29,778 nt of DNA from an uncultured Oscillospiraceae bacterium (GTDB lineage: Bacteria > Bacillota > Clostridia > Oscillospirales > Oscillospiraceae), in contig CAKTFW010000017.1 of NCBI GenBank assembly GCA_934561175.1, positions 1 to 29,778 on the forward strand, written 5' to 3'. Of the stretch, positions 1-8,379 are shown in pieces (position 1 is the stretch's first letter; each line of letters begins with the position of its first letter). The notes beneath the pieces are model-generated. The model ran no database searches. It saw only the letters and a program-made list of their open reading frames with translations, and was not told the DNA's origin. The translations under genes and the position numbers were made by a program.

Positions 1-2395
1 GTGCTACCGTGATATCAGTGGTTTCACCGCTATCCTGTTTGATTTCCTGTGTGCGAATAAGAACCTGAATGCTGGTCGGAGCGGAATTGCGCTCGTCGGT
101 CAGTGAGATGGCTTCTGCATTGGCATCCATCAGCAGTAGGTTGTTGACATCGCCGGTGTAGTCGTCCCAGGTTTCTTCAATGATATCGCTGATATTATCT
201 TTTGCAGATTTGACATCGTTTGTCGTGTTCAGGCTGTTGGCAGTGGCGCGTAGTGCAGCGGCGAGTCCTTCCAGTGTCTGCTTGGTTCCTGCATCAAGCT
301 GTGTACCGGCAGTCTGCGCCAGATCTTCAAAGCTGCCAAGAAAATTGCTGGTATCGGAAACCGTTTTCCGTGCAGTTTCAGAGAGCGATTTGGCAGTTGT
401 CAGGCTCTGCTGAAGCTTTGGTTCGTAAGTATCAAGAATCTTGTACAGTGCATCGACTTCATCCAGAATTGCAATGCACTTTTTCGAAACACTTTTGCCA
501 AGATCGCCAAAGTCATCCGCGGTGGAAACCAGATCATCCAGTTCATCCAAGTCGCTGCAGAGGTCTGCCAGTGTACCGGCGAGATCAGCAGTGGGGCCTG
601 AAATGTCTTTCAGCAATTGGTTGGTTGTGTCGATAACATCGTTGAGATCTGCGACTTTTTCGTTGAGATCTTGCGATTCCATCATAATGATTGCCGTGAG
701 ACCGGAGTCTTCCTCATTCAGACGCCAGAGCTTATACAGACTGTCTGCTGAAGTCTTGGCGTTCTCAGTGCCGTTGACCAGTAATGCGGCATACAGAAAG
801 CCGTCGAAGTCGAGCGGTGTGCTGTCTGAACCACCGGCAATTGTGAAGGCGGAATGCATCTGGCTGGCGGTCGCCCAAGCGGTTGCGGCCTCCGTGCCTT
901 TTGCATTTGCCGTATCTTCATCAGCGCCCATTGCGATGGCGGCGTCATAGGCGGCAGCATAAGCTTCTTCCTTACTGCCATAGGCGTTGTAAACCGTGAC
1001 CAATTGTGCAGCCGTAGCTGCAGCAGAGGAGTTGCCTTTCGCAATCAGTGCAGCTGTGATGAACTGCTCAAAATCAAGCGGGGAATTGCCATTTGCTGCA
1101 GCATAGGCTGTGTGCAGACCCTGCGCCTGGGTCAGGGCAGCTTTGAGCTGTGTTTCGTTCATTCCATTGAAGAGCGGCGAAATGGAGGGAATCTCGGTTT
1201 TCTTCGCGTCATTCAGGGCGGATTCCAGGTCGCGCAGTTCGCTGCGCAGCGTCGTGAGACGATCAAAAATCGCGTCAAAGTCATCCTTGTGGTCCTGAAT
1301 ATCATCAATCAGACTGCTCAGATCCTTCAAATCGCTGCGCAGGGAGGTTGCTTTTTCGGTCAGCTTTGCAAGCTCGGCCTTACTGTCGGAGATCGCGTTG
1401 CTGGCGTCGTCGATTTCACCGGAAACTGGCTCCAGTGCAGCGTTGATTGCATCCAGATCGTCCAGTACAATATCTGCTTTGTTATACAGGTCTGCTTTGC
1501 CATTGGAGATGGTTTCACGGGAGGTGTTGAGTTGATCCAGACCATTGGCGGTTGCATTCAGGCTGCTGCTGATGCCGTTCATGGAATCCAGCAGGACATC
1601 AAGACTGTCGGACAACTTGTTATAGTTATCCTCCAGATCGTCTTTACGCTGTGCGAGATCGGAGATCTCCTGCAGCTGCGAGAGCGTGGCGGGAACCATC
1701 AGGAAAGTCATGCCACCAAAAGAGAAGTCGTTGCTGCCGACGCGAATGGTGAAATGGCACTCTTCTCCAGGCAAGCCGATAAAGAGCACGGCACGGAGGT
1801 TGCCGACCAGCTGGACCTGTGCGCCGGGGGCTTCCAGAGAGAGAATATCATCCTGGTTGAAAATTGCCATTGCTTCCAGCGTGTAATTATTGCGTGCGTA
1901 TTCCGAGGCGCTCTCGTTCGGAATAGCATCCACATTGATCTCTACAATGCCGGTCTTTCCGGCAAGATTCTCTGCCTTTGCTGCGACGCCGTTGAGCGTG
2001 TAGTGGACGGAGAGTGTCCAGGGAAGCTGCTCAAAGGGCTTTGCGGTTTTTCCCTCAAAATAAAAGTGCTCCGGAATGGCGTCCTTCTCAAAATTGAAGA
2101 TGGTTTTGCCATCTTTGGTCGTCGGGGTGAGACCATTTGTCAGGTTGACAACTTCGTCATATGTACCATAGTCCGTAAGAGCATCAGTGCCGTTCATCGT
2201 ATAACTCTTTACGACGCTGCCATCTGTCAGATTTCCATAGTAATCTGTCATGGCATAGTAGGCTTCGTCATAAGTCGGTTTTACGCCGTCATCCACAGCA
2301 GATACGGGAAGGCTGCCGAGCAGCAGCACAGCACTCATGGTGAGAGCCAGCGTGCGGCGAAGACGGGGCTTTCCGGTGTTTCGGTAATTGCGCAC
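1..2395 (-). CDS. Secreted coiled-coil protein of unknown function, 3' end beyond window
   Basis: At least 798 residues; the frame is open to base 1 and the stop lies outside. I do not recognise a family. No ATG lies near the 5' end. A GTG at 2395-2393, preceded by AAAGGAAG about 8 bases upstream, gives a basic N-terminus and a hydrophobic signal peptide ending near PVSA (about residue 35), so export is likely. A beta-rich part follows to about residue 220, then a long Leu/Asp/Ser-rich coiled-coil region (about 225-395 and again after 590). Between them is a pair of similar segments (about 429-480 and 512-560), both carrying a PLDF core followed by an AALL/AALI helix. Long helical extracellular regions of this kind occur in membrane-tethered surface or secretion-accessory proteins (YhgE/Pip-like or MMPL-partner proteins); that link is a guess, because the C-terminus that would show a membrane anchor is missing. 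Confidence 0.75.
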   Translation of the reverse strand, partial: MRNYRNTGKPRLRRTLALTMSAVLLLGSLPVSAVDDGVKPTYDEAYYAMTDYYGNLTDGSVVKSYTMNGTDALTDYGTYDEVVNLTNGLTPTTKDGKTIFNFEKDAIPEHFYFEGKTAKPFEQLPWTLSVHYTLNGVAAKAENLAGKTGIVEINVDAIPNESASEYARNNYTLEAMAIFNQDDILSLEAPGAQVQLVGNLRAVLFIGLPGEECHFTIRVGSNDFSFGGMTFLMVPATLSQLQEISDLAQRKDDLEDNYNKLSDSLDVLLDSMNGISSSLNATANGLDQLNTSRETISNGKADLYNKADIVLDDLDAINAALEPVSGEIDDASNAISDSKAELAKLTEKATSLRSDLKDLSSLIDDIQDHKDDFDAIFDRLTTLRSELRDLESALNDAKKTEIPSISPLFNGMNETQLKAALTQAQGLHTAYAAANGNSPLDFEQFITAALIAKGNSSAAATAAQLVTVYNAYGSKEEAYAAAYDAAIAMGADEDTANAKGTEAATAWATASQMHSAFTIAGGSDSTPLDFDGFLYAALLVNGTENAKTSADSLYKLWRLNEEDSGLTAIIMMESQDLNEKVADLNDVIDTTNQLLKDISGPTADLAGTLADLCSDLDELDDLVSTADDFGDLGKSVSKKCIAILDEVDALYKILDTYEPKLQQSLTTAKSLSETARKTVSDTSNFLGSFEDLAQTAGTQLDAGTKQTLEGLAAALRATANSLNTTNDVKSAKDNISDIIEETWDDYTGDVNNLLLMDANAEAISLTDERNSAPTSIQVLIRTQEIKQDSGETTDITVA

Positions 2396-2631
2396 GAGTA
2401 ATACTTCCTTTCTTTGTTGGGCGCTATTTTCATTCCTATAACATTACCATATCTGTTCCATAAAAAAAACAGACACTGAACGGGAAATGTATCATTTTTG
2501 GACATGAAATTCGTTTTGCGCAAGCAAAAATGAAAAATTTTACACAATCTTAATTTGTTATAAATCCGCTCTGCTTCACGAGATGGCGCATCAGCCTTGA
2601 TGCGTATGTTTCCTGTGCGCCTGAGCAGAAT

Positions 2632-2663
2632 AACGCCGCCTGCAACAGCACTGCGGGCGGCGT
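2632..2663 (-). terminator. GC-rich hairpin after the MFS gene, weak terminator
   Basis: ACGCCGCCTGCA (2632-2643) pairs with TGCGGGCGGCGT (2652-2663) apart from one wobble. It lies just after the stop of the minus-strand transporter gene, but the minus-strand tail is only TTATTCTG, so efficiency is uncertain. A second hairpin (GCGCATCA/TTGATGCG, about 2586-2604) follows. The 2396-2670 gap otherwise holds the unassigned promoter of the secreted-protein gene. Confidence 0.45.
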
Positions 2664-2670
2664 CGTGGGC

Positions 2671-3906
2671 TTATTTTGCGGGTCGGTTCATCAGCCGGAA
2701 AACAATTGTCAGGGAGAAGCTGATACAGCTGATGCAGATTGCGGCATAGTAAGCCGGTACATAGGTGCCGGTAGCGCCGTAGATGCTGCCGGACAAGATG
2801 GGAGAGAGCATTCCAGCCAGATTGAAGCTGGTGAAGAGAATGCCGTAATTAACGGTATTGTTGCTGGGGCCGAATTGATCGGCGCAGAAGCCGGGATAGA
2901 CGGCGGTAAAGGAACCATAGGCCAAACCGACCAGTGCGATTCCGATGCAGAACAGTGCCAGAAGTCCGGTGTCCGAAACGATCAGAAGAATCAAACCGGT
3001 GACGGCGAGCAGAATCATAACGGTCAAGGTGTTGATGCGGCCGATGAGATCTGAGAGCGTGCCGCTGCCGACACGCCCGACGGCGTTGGCAAGAGAGAGC
3101 AGTGAAACAACGGCGGCTGCCTTTGTGGTACTCATACCGACATGACCGGCCATTGTAGCGGCTTGCGAGGTGACCATATAGCCGAAAAACCCGGAAGAGA
3201 ACAAGATCAGATACATGACATAGAATTTGCGATCAGCGAGCATCTGACGCCAGGTGCGGTCGGGTGTAATGGAAACTGCGGGATCGTCGTCGGCGACGAT
3301 GCCGGGGATCTGCTCCGGTGGCCGCTCTGTGAATAGCGCTGCAATGCAGATCAAAATCAGAAATACCACACCAAGGATCCGGAAGGAAGTACAGACGCCG
3401 TAGACGGTGTTGAAATGGTTGGCAATGGGGGAGACGATCACGGCCGAAAGGCCATAGGTTGCGGTTGTAATGCCACCTGCAAAGCCCTTACGATCCGGGA
3501 ATAATCTGACAGAATTGCAGATGGTGCAGTTATAGGCAATGCTGCCGCCGATGTTACACATGACGCCATAGCCAAGAATCAGCATTCCGATATTGGTAGC
3601 CATACTGCTGACCAGAAAACCGCCGCCATAGAACAGCCCGGCGATAAACAGAACAATTTTGGATGAAAAACGGGCGTTTAATGCACCGGCAACGACCATC
3701 ATCAAAAGCGCCATGCCGCTGTAAACCGTGAAGACGATGGAAAGATCGCTGGCGTGGAGTGCCTGCCCGGTTAACAAACTCAGCTGATCGGCCATTGGCC
3801 CTGCAAATACGCTCCAACTGTAAACCGAGCCGGTACAGAGATTGATCAGGCAGAAAGCGATTAACACAATCCACCGGCGTTGTTTGACTTGATTGATCCG
3901 CTTCAT
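2671..3906 (-). CDS. MFS transporter, oxalate/formate antiporter (OFA) family
   Basis: 411 residues, the usual size of a 12-helix major facilitator. The N-terminus begins with a basic stretch followed by helix 1 containing NLCTGSVYSWSVF, which resembles the OFA/OxlT signature (a conserved Y-SWSVF patch). A charged central loop (about residues 195-220) separates the two six-helix halves. The inter-helix GRVGSGTLSDLIGR segment in the second half is a typical MFS motif A. OFA members exchange or import small carboxylates such as oxalate, formate or lactate; the substrate here cannot be read from sequence. The start is ATG at 3906 with GAGGG about 6 bases upstream. It is transcribed divergently from sigK and lies outside both intervening elements. 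Confidence 0.88.
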   Translation of the reverse strand: MKRINQVKQRRWIVLIAFCLINLCTGSVYSWSVFAGPMADQLSLLTGQALHASDLSIVFTVYSGMALLMMVVAGALNARFSSKIVLFIAGLFYGGGFLVSSMATNIGMLILGYGVMCNIGGSIAYNCTICNSVRLFPDRKGFAGGITTATYGLSAVIVSPIANHFNTVYGVCTSFRILGVVFLILICIAALFTERPPEQIPGIVADDDPAVSITPDRTWRQMLADRKFYVMYLILFSSGFFGYMVTSQAATMAGHVGMSTTKAAAVVSLLSLANAVGRVGSGTLSDLIGRINTLTVMILLAVTGLILLIVSDTGLLALFCIGIALVGLAYGSFTAVYPGFCADQFGPSNNTVNYGILFTSFNLAGMLSPILSGSIYGATGTYVPAYYAAICISCISFSLTIVFRLMNRPAK

Positions 3907-4027
3907 CGAAGTCCCTCGTTTCTGGTCGAATGACCGAGAAGCATTATATACTAGGCGTTTTGGAATTTCAAGGCGCGAATCGGGACTTGCCGACAGAGAA
4001 TAGAATGCAAAATAGGGGGTGAGAACG

Positions 4028-4267
4028 ATGTTATCAGCTGCGTGCCTGCTAATGCTTGGCAGTATGATGTATTCGCTGCGATTATCTGGAAGCGGCGGAT
4101 CGTTTCCGAAGCCACTGCGAGCAGAAGAAGAGCGGTATTATTTAGAGCGATCTGCACAGGGCGATTTGGAGGCTCGAAATATCCTAGTTGAGCGGAATCT
4201 TCGTCTTGTGGCGCACATTATGAAAAAGAGATGCTACGAAATGCAATGTGGAGTCGGAGTAAATTAA
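4028..4267 (+). CDS. sigK: sigK piece 1: N-terminus of pro-sigma-K, interrupted by element 1
   Basis: The first 64 codons (to 4219) plus the shared MK codons match the start of sporulation sigma factor K: a hydrophobic pro-sequence (residues 1-20, LSAACLLMLGSMMYSLRL), then FPKPL, then the region 1.2/2 hallmark NILVERNLRLVAHI. In the family the pro-sequence holds sigma-K inactive at the mother-cell membrane until an intramembrane protease removes it. After ATGAAAAAG the reading leaves sigma homology and stops 13 codons later at 4267, where element 1 starts. ATG 4028 is chosen because AGGGGGTGA ends about 6 bases upstream; the in-frame GTG at 4019 overlaps that ribosome site. Joined with 16793-17239 and 25752-25799 it gives a 229-residue protein, close to usual sigma-K length. 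I see no clear sigma-E or sigma-K promoter in 3907-4018. Confidence 0.93.
   Translation: MLSAACLLMLGSMMYSLRLSGSGGSFPKPLRAEEERYYLERSAQGDLEARNILVERNLRLVAHIMKKRCYEMQCGVGVN
4220..4252 (+). other. attL1: left junction of element 1
   Basis: The ATGAA core (4220-4224) is followed inside the element by GCTACGAAATGCAATG (4233-4248). That arm is the inverted copy (15 of 16) of 16772-16787 at the other end. Extending to 4232-4252 keeps most matches. Confidence 0.8.
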
Positions 4268-4298
4268 GATTTCTTCAGATTTTTTACAGGCAGATCTT

Positions 4299-4320
4299 CA
4301 GAATTATGCGATATAGTATA
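4299..4320 (+). promoter_or_regulatory. Possible promoter of the flippase-like gene
   Basis: TTCAGA followed about 16 bases later by TATAAA, inside an AT-rich stretch with several overlapping TATA-like sequences just before the gene. The -35 match is poor (4 of 6), so this is only a candidate. Confidence 0.25.
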
Positions 4321-4366
4321 TAAATATGTCATAATGGCGGTTATTTTCGGGAAATGGAGATGGACG

Positions 4367-5392
4367 ATGGAGAGTCGAAAGAAACGAATTCTGGAAGTGC
4401 TGTTTTTGGTGCTTGTCTTTGGCGGTACAATGTATGGCGTCTTTCACGATGAAGATCTGGGACAGATTTTTCGCATTATCAAGAATGTTCGCAAAATAGA
4501 TCTGCTGTCGGCGCTCCTTTGTGTTGTTGCCTTCATTTGGGGCGAATCGATCATTATTCATTATTTAATGAAGACTCTGAATATCCGAGTGGGTCGGAGC
4601 GTTTGCTTTTTGTTCTCCTCTATCGGCTTTTTTTACAGCTGTATTACCCCTTCTGCTTCGGGTGGACAACCTGCACAGATTTACTATATGCGGCGCGAAA
4701 ATATTCCGATTCCGGTAGCAACAATGGTTCTGATCGTTGTCACCATTGCCTATAAAGTGGTACTTGTGATTTTTGGAATTGGGATGCTTCTGTTTGGGCA
4801 GGGATTTATGCAGCGATATCTAGCTGGAATCTTGCCGGTGTTCTGCCTTGGAATTATACTGAATGTGCTCTGTGTTGGATTTATGCTGATGCTGGTATAT
4901 CATACTACACTGGCAGGGAATTTTCTGCACAAGGGGTTAACGATTGTGGAGAAGCTTCATTTTGTCCATCGTATGGAACGACTCCATGAAAGAGTAAAAT
5001 CCGGTATGGAAAAATATCAGGAGACATCGGTCTATTTCAAAACACATTATGGCGTGCTTCTCCGCGTGCTGCTTCTGACATTTCTCCAACGGATTGCGCT
5101 GTTTTTATCCACCTATTTTGTATATCGGTCCTTTGGGCTACATACCTTTTCCATAACGACGATTGTGCTGCTGCAAGCGGCCATTTCCATTTCAGTGGAT
5201 ATGCTTCCGCTGCCGGGCGGAATGGGAATTAGCGAGACGCTGTTCCTGAATATTTTTGCGCCGGTTTTTGGTACGGCGCTGATCCTTCCGGGGATGGTGC
5301 TCAGCCGGGGCTTCAGCTACTATACGGAGCTGTTTTTGTGTGCGATTTTAATGATTGTAGCGCATTATGTACTCGGAAGAAAAAAGCAGTGA
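4367..5392 (+). CDS. Flippase-like integral membrane protein (lysylphosphatidylglycerol synthase TM / UPF0104 family)
   Basis: 341 residues, almost all hydrophobic helices (seven to eight predicted). It has the two hallmarks of the family related to the MprF N-terminal flippase domain: TPSASGGQPAQI near residue 100 and a PLPGGMGISE loop near 285. Family members are lipid or glycolipid flippase-like proteins of the cytoplasmic membrane; the substrate is unknown and there is no C-terminal aminoacyl-transferase domain. ATG 4367 is preferred because GGAGA (4356-4360) lies 6 bases upstream; an ATG at 4334 would add 11 residues without a good ribosome site. It lies inside element 1 between attL1 and recombinase 1, so it would leave with the element. 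Confidence 0.85.
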   Translation: MESRKKRILEVLFLVLVFGGTMYGVFHDEDLGQIFRIIKNVRKIDLLSALLCVVAFIWGESIIIHYLMKTLNIRVGRSVCFLFSSIGFFYSCITPSASGGQPAQIYYMRRENIPIPVATMVLIVVTIAYKVVLVIFGIGMLLFGQGFMQRYLAGILPVFCLGIILNVLCVGFMLMLVYHTTLAGNFLHKGLTIVEKLHFVHRMERLHERVKSGMEKYQETSVYFKTHYGVLLRVLLLTFLQRIALFLSTYFVYRSFGLHTFSITTIVLLQAAISISVDMLPLPGGMGISETLFLNIFAPVFGTALILPGMVLSRGFSYYTELFLCAILMIVAHYVLGRKKQ

Positions 5393-5406
5393 GCGGAATA
5401 AAAATG

Positions 5407-5447
5407 AAAGTTGGGGACATCAGCAACGCTGATGTCCCCAACTTTTT
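5407..5447. terminator. Bidirectional intrinsic terminator
   Basis: An 18-bp perfect stem (5407-5424 with 5428-5445) with an AAC loop, followed by a T-run on the plus strand and by CTTTCATTTT on the minus strand. It sits between the converging flippase-like gene and recombinase 1, whose stop codon lies in the T-run. Confidence 0.9.
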
Positions 5448-7041
5448 AGAAATCGGTGATTTTGAAAGTAAATGGGGTGCGGGTACATTGCGCACGGCAA
5501 GTACGGCCGGATTTCAGATGCAGTATCAATTCCATCTGCTTGGTGGTGCTGGTTGACAAAACAGTAATTTGCTGAACGGGGGCAGCGACAATGGCGGGCA
5601 GAATCCCGGTGGAAAAATGGAGTGCTTGTGCGGCGGCGTGCTTGATTACTGCAAAATTCTGTGTGGGATTGTGTGCATCTTGCTGTGCTTGCTGGAGTTG
5701 CTGGATTCGGTGATCCCAGGCATCTGTGCGGCGCATCAGTGTTTGGGCATCCACCATGCCGTCCAAATGCAGTTCCAGCAGCCGACTTTTCTTTTTTGCC
5801 AGTGTGGTCAGCTCGTGTGTGATTTGCTGCTGGGTCAACTGAGCGCCTTCTATGGACAGTGCCTCAGAGATGCAGCAGATTAAATCCGCAATCAGGGTGT
5901 GCGGCTTTGGAAAGAGCTGCTGAAATAGAAATGCGAGGATTTGGTTCAGCTGGGATTCCGTCACGGATGGCAGAGAACAGCCGGCGCTGCCGTGAAGCCG
6001 GTACTCCCGGCAGCGCCACTGAATGGTTCCGGATGGTAGCTGAGCGCGGTGAAAACTGCAGTGGTGGACTTCACATTGTATGAGGCCGCTATAGGGGTAG
6101 CGATTCCCTGTGGTGCGGTGCAGAACACTGGATGACTTTCGGCGTGCCTGATAACGGGCATTGGCGCGTTCCCATAAGGCTTCAGATACGAGCGCTGGAA
6201 TTTGTGGGTCGGGATGACAGACCCATTCGCTGGGATCCAGCGCTGTGGTGCGGTGGGTACGGTAGTCCAGACTGCGGGTTTTGTTGCCGCAGTACCAACC
6301 TTTATATTTGGGGTTGGTCAGGATATTTTGAATGGTTCTGGGGTTGAACGGATTACCAAGTGCGCTGGTGTATCCCTGCTCCGTCAGTGCGCGTGCGATT
6401 CGACGCATCCCCCAGCCCTGATTTCCATAGAGATCAAAAATCATCCGCACTGCGGCGGCTTCCTGAGAATTCACATACAGACGGCTGTGCTGCTTATCAT
6501 AGCCCCAGATTCGGTCATTACCGAGCACATGGCCATTTCGAATCGCCTGATGAAATCCGAATTTCAATCGGTCGGAGAGCTTGCGAACCTCATCTTGTGC
6601 AACACCAGCCATCACAACCAGGCGAAATTCGCTGTCCGGATCCAGAGTGTTAATATGGTCATTTTGGAACAGAACACCGACATCATAGGATAAGAGCTGC
6701 TGTGTATAGAGAATGCTATCGAGTGTGCTGCGGGAAAAACGCGAGATTTCCTTGGTGATAATAAAATCAAAGCGATGCGCTTTGGCATCTTCGATCATGC
6801 GCAGAAATTGAGCCCGGTGCCGGGTAGAGGTGCCGCTGATCCCTTCATCCACATAACCGTTTATGGGAATCCAGTGGGGATTATCGCTGATCAACGCCGT
6901 ATAATATTGTATCTGATTTTCCAGACTGTTTCGCTGTGCGTCTTTTTCGGTAGAGACGCGGGCGTAGTATGTCACACGGAGCGGAAGGTCAAAAATGGTC
7001 TTGCCGCTGGCCATCAGTTGCCGGATGACATGGATGTTCAT
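5446..7041 (-). CDS. Large serine recombinase 1 (SpoIVCA-like)
   Basis: 531 residues. The N-terminal resolvase domain (about 22-165) has the active-site motif YYARVST with the nucleophile at Ser30, a YVDEGISGTS segment and the ITKEISRFSRS arginine motif. The central recombinase DNA-binding domain spans about 175-300. A zinc-ribbon-like segment (about 330-385) has Cys pairs in LIQCEVHHC and later Cys residues, followed by a coiled coil (about 410-470) typical of large serine recombinases. It lies about 1.2 kb inside the left end of element 1, and B. subtilis skin is excised by the same enzyme type. It is the natural candidate for excising element 1; the pairing rests on position. ATG 7041 follows AAAGGAG at good spacing. 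Its first bases overlap the end of the small upstream ORF, suggesting translational coupling. Confidence 0.93.
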   Translation of the reverse strand: MNIHVIRQLMASGKTIFDLPLRVTYYARVSTEKDAQRNSLENQIQYYTALISDNPHWIPINGYVDEGISGTSTRHRAQFLRMIEDAKAHRFDFIITKEISRFSRSTLDSILYTQQLLSYDVGVLFQNDHINTLDPDSEFRLVVMAGVAQDEVRKLSDRLKFGFHQAIRNGHVLGNDRIWGYDKQHSRLYVNSQEAAAVRMIFDLYGNQGWGMRRIARALTEQGYTSALGNPFNPRTIQNILTNPKYKGWYCGNKTRSLDYRTHRTTALDPSEWVCHPDPQIPALVSEALWERANARYQARRKSSSVLHRTTGNRYPYSGLIQCEVHHCSFHRAQLPSGTIQWRCREYRLHGSAGCSLPSVTESQLNQILAFLFQQLFPKPHTLIADLICCISEALSIEGAQLTQQQITHELTTLAKKKSRLLELHLDGMVDAQTLMRRTDAWDHRIQQLQQAQQDAHNPTQNFAVIKHAAAQALHFSTGILPAIVAAPVQQITVLSTSTTKQMELILHLKSGRTCRAQCTRTPFTFKITDF

Positions 7042-7174
7042 TGGACGGCTCCTTTCCGGGGAAGCGCCGGAAAACGCAATCAGCGGCGTGCCGGGCGGTT
7101 TCGTCGTTCAGTATGCCCTCAAGCCGGAGCTGCTGCAGCAGTGCGCAGAGCAGATCGGCGTAGGTAGTATCCAT
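6989..7174 (-). CDS. Small protein overlapping the start of recombinase 1
   Basis: 61 residues with a very strong ribosome site (AGGAGG, about 8 bases before ATG 7174), which argues for real translation. The first 40 residues (LLCALLQQLRLEGILNDETA) form a helix-turn-helix-like short module reminiscent of SHOCT-type mini domains; the tail is Pro/His-rich. Its last 53 bases overlap the recombinase start in another frame. Element 2 has the same arrangement with an unrelated small ORF. A role as a recombination directionality factor or a coupling leader is possible but unproven. Confidence 0.55.
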   Translation of the reverse strand: MDTTYADLLCALLQQLRLEGILNDETARHAADCVFRRFPGKEPSNEHPCHPATDGQRQDHF

Positions 7175-7196
7175 ATGCGATTCCTCCTTTTGCCTA

Positions 7197-7226
7197 TGAA
7201 TATGAGATTGCGTCCTGCGAATATGA
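7197..7226 (-). promoter_or_regulatory. Sigma-E-like promoter of the recombinase 1 operon
   Basis: On the minus strand TCATATT (7226-7220) matches the sigma-E -35 consensus KMATATT at every position. After 15 bases comes CATATTCA (7204-7197), partly matching the -10 consensus CATACAMT. The small ORF's ribosome site begins shortly downstream. Mother-cell sigma-E control is how B. subtilis spoIVCA is expressed. Here it is inferred from the motif only. Confidence 0.5.
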
Positions 7227-7434
7227 GGAAAAACGAAAATTCAGAGACCGGGAATGGGCGATTTCAGGCAAAAGGTGCATAATTTGCAATTGTAAAAATG
7301 CAAGGTTGCGGATGGGAAAAGAAAATGGACGATAAAGCAAAATTGAGCAAAGACAAAAGCACCAAAATATGAAGAGCTGTTTTCTGTTTGATTACGCAGA
7401 ATATACAAAAAGATGATTTTAACAGTGTTTTATC

Positions 7435-7463
7435 TTTACAGGAAACAGAATTTGTATTATTTT
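7435..7463 (+). promoter_or_regulatory. Candidate vegetative promoter of the liv operon
   Basis: TTTACA (7435-7440), 17 bases, then TATTTT (7458-7463). The -35 matches 5 of 6 and the -10 matches 4 of 6 with ideal spacing. It sits about 150 bases upstream of livG, leaving a long leader. Confidence 0.4.
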
Positions 7464-7493
7464 ATTAACAAGTGATATAGATGCAGGATTCGA

Positions 7494-7571
7494 GCAGAGC
7501 TCCGTCATATCAGAGCTGCAAACACAGGATCGGTGTAGGCTGAAGATTTGTGTTTCCAAGATGTGCTCTGC
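7494..7571 (+). promoter_or_regulatory. Possible structured leader of the liv mRNA
   Basis: GCAGAGC (7494-7500) pairs with GCTCTGC (7565-7571). Nested inside, AAACACA (7520-7526) pairs with TGTGTTT (7549-7555). There is no T-box motif and no known riboswitch core that I recognise. The two short helices could be chance. Confidence 0.25.
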
Positions 7572-7611
7572 CGGTCCACTTGGGGATATGAAAAGGAGAT
7601 GTGAGGGATCG

Positions 7612-8379
7612 ATGGCGCTTCTGCTTGAGGCAAAGGAATGCCAAATGTGCTTCAAAGGCCTACAGGCCGTGAAGAACTTCACTGCGACCCTGGAAGAAGG
7701 CAAGATTTACGGTCTGATCGGCACCAACGGTGCTGGTAAGACGACAGTAATTAATATGCTTTCCGGTGTGCTGACACCGACTTCCGGCAAGATCATTTAT
7801 CAGGGAAATGACATTACAGGAATGCCTGCGGATAAGATCGCCAAAAGCGGAATTGTCCGGACTTATCAGAACCTGCGGCTGTTTAATAAGATGTCGGTTC
7901 TGGAAAATGTTATTATCGGCGCGCAGATGCAGAAACCTTATGGAATCGTGGACAGCATTGTTCATACGCCAAAATTTCGCCGGGAAGAAAAGCGGCTGCG
8001 GGAAAAAGCAATGCAGATGCTTTCTGTGATGGGCATTGAAGATCAGGCAGATGCAGTGGCGGGTTCGCTGCCCTATGGCCTGCAGCGCCGCTTGGAAATT
8101 GCCCGAATTCTGGCGGCGGATCCGAAGCTGCTGCTTCTGGATGAGCCTGCAGCAGGTATGAACCCACAGGAAAGTATGGAGCTGACCGAGATGATTCGCG
8201 GAATCCGAAAGGATTTTGACTTGACGATTCTGCTCATTGAGCATGACATGAAAGTGGTTATGAACCTGTGTGAATATATCTATGTCATGGCGACCGGTGA
8301 GATTATTGCCGAGGGCCTTCCGGCAGAGATCCGTAGCAACCCGGATGTTATCCGGGCTTATCTGGGGAGGGCGGTCTGA
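7612..8379 (+). CDS. livG: Branched-chain amino acid-type ABC transporter ATPase (LivG)
   Basis: 255 residues. Walker A GTNGAGKTT near residue 38, signature SLPYGLQRRLEIAR (LivG subfamily form), Walker B LLLLDEP followed by the LivG-typical AAGMNP, and the switch His in LLIEHDM. It powers uptake with LivF, LivH, LivM and the binding lipoprotein encoded next. ATG 7612 is chosen because the protein then starts at the first beta strand and GTGAGGG lies just upstream; an in-frame ATG at 7561 would add 17 residues of non-homologous sequence. The stop overlaps the livF start by one base (TGATG). Confidence 0.92.
   Translation: MALLLEAKECQMCFKGLQAVKNFTATLEEGKIYGLIGTNGAGKTTVINMLSGVLTPTSGKIIYQGNDITGMPADKIAKSGIVRTYQNLRLFNKMSVLENVIIGAQMQKPYGIVDSIVHTPKFRREEKRLREKAMQMLSVMGIEDQADAVAGSLPYGLQRRLEIARILAADPKLLLLDEPAAGMNPQESMELTEMIRGIRKDFDLTILLIEHDMKVVMNLCEYIYVMATGEIIAEGLPAEIRSNPDVIRAYLGRAV

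Larger units (their letters stand above)
7175..7611. other. Divergent intergenic region between recombinase 1 operon and liv operon
   Basis: 437 AT-rich bases. They hold the minus-strand sigma-E-like promoter near 7200, the plus-strand liv promoter candidate near 7450, and a possible structured leader (two nested helices, 7494-7571) before livG. No further credible gene is seen in it. Confidence 0.6.

Noticed and set aside
854..2401. 515-residue plus-strand open frame opposite the secreted protein
   Set aside because: Antisense shadow. Its composition (Cys/Gly/Ile-rich, no domain) is that of a mirrored frame, and the minus strand has the signal peptide, ribosome site and coiled coil.
4019..4027. 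GTG start for sigK at 4019
   Set aside because: It overlaps the AGGGGGTGA ribosome site, which is correctly spaced for ATG 4028.
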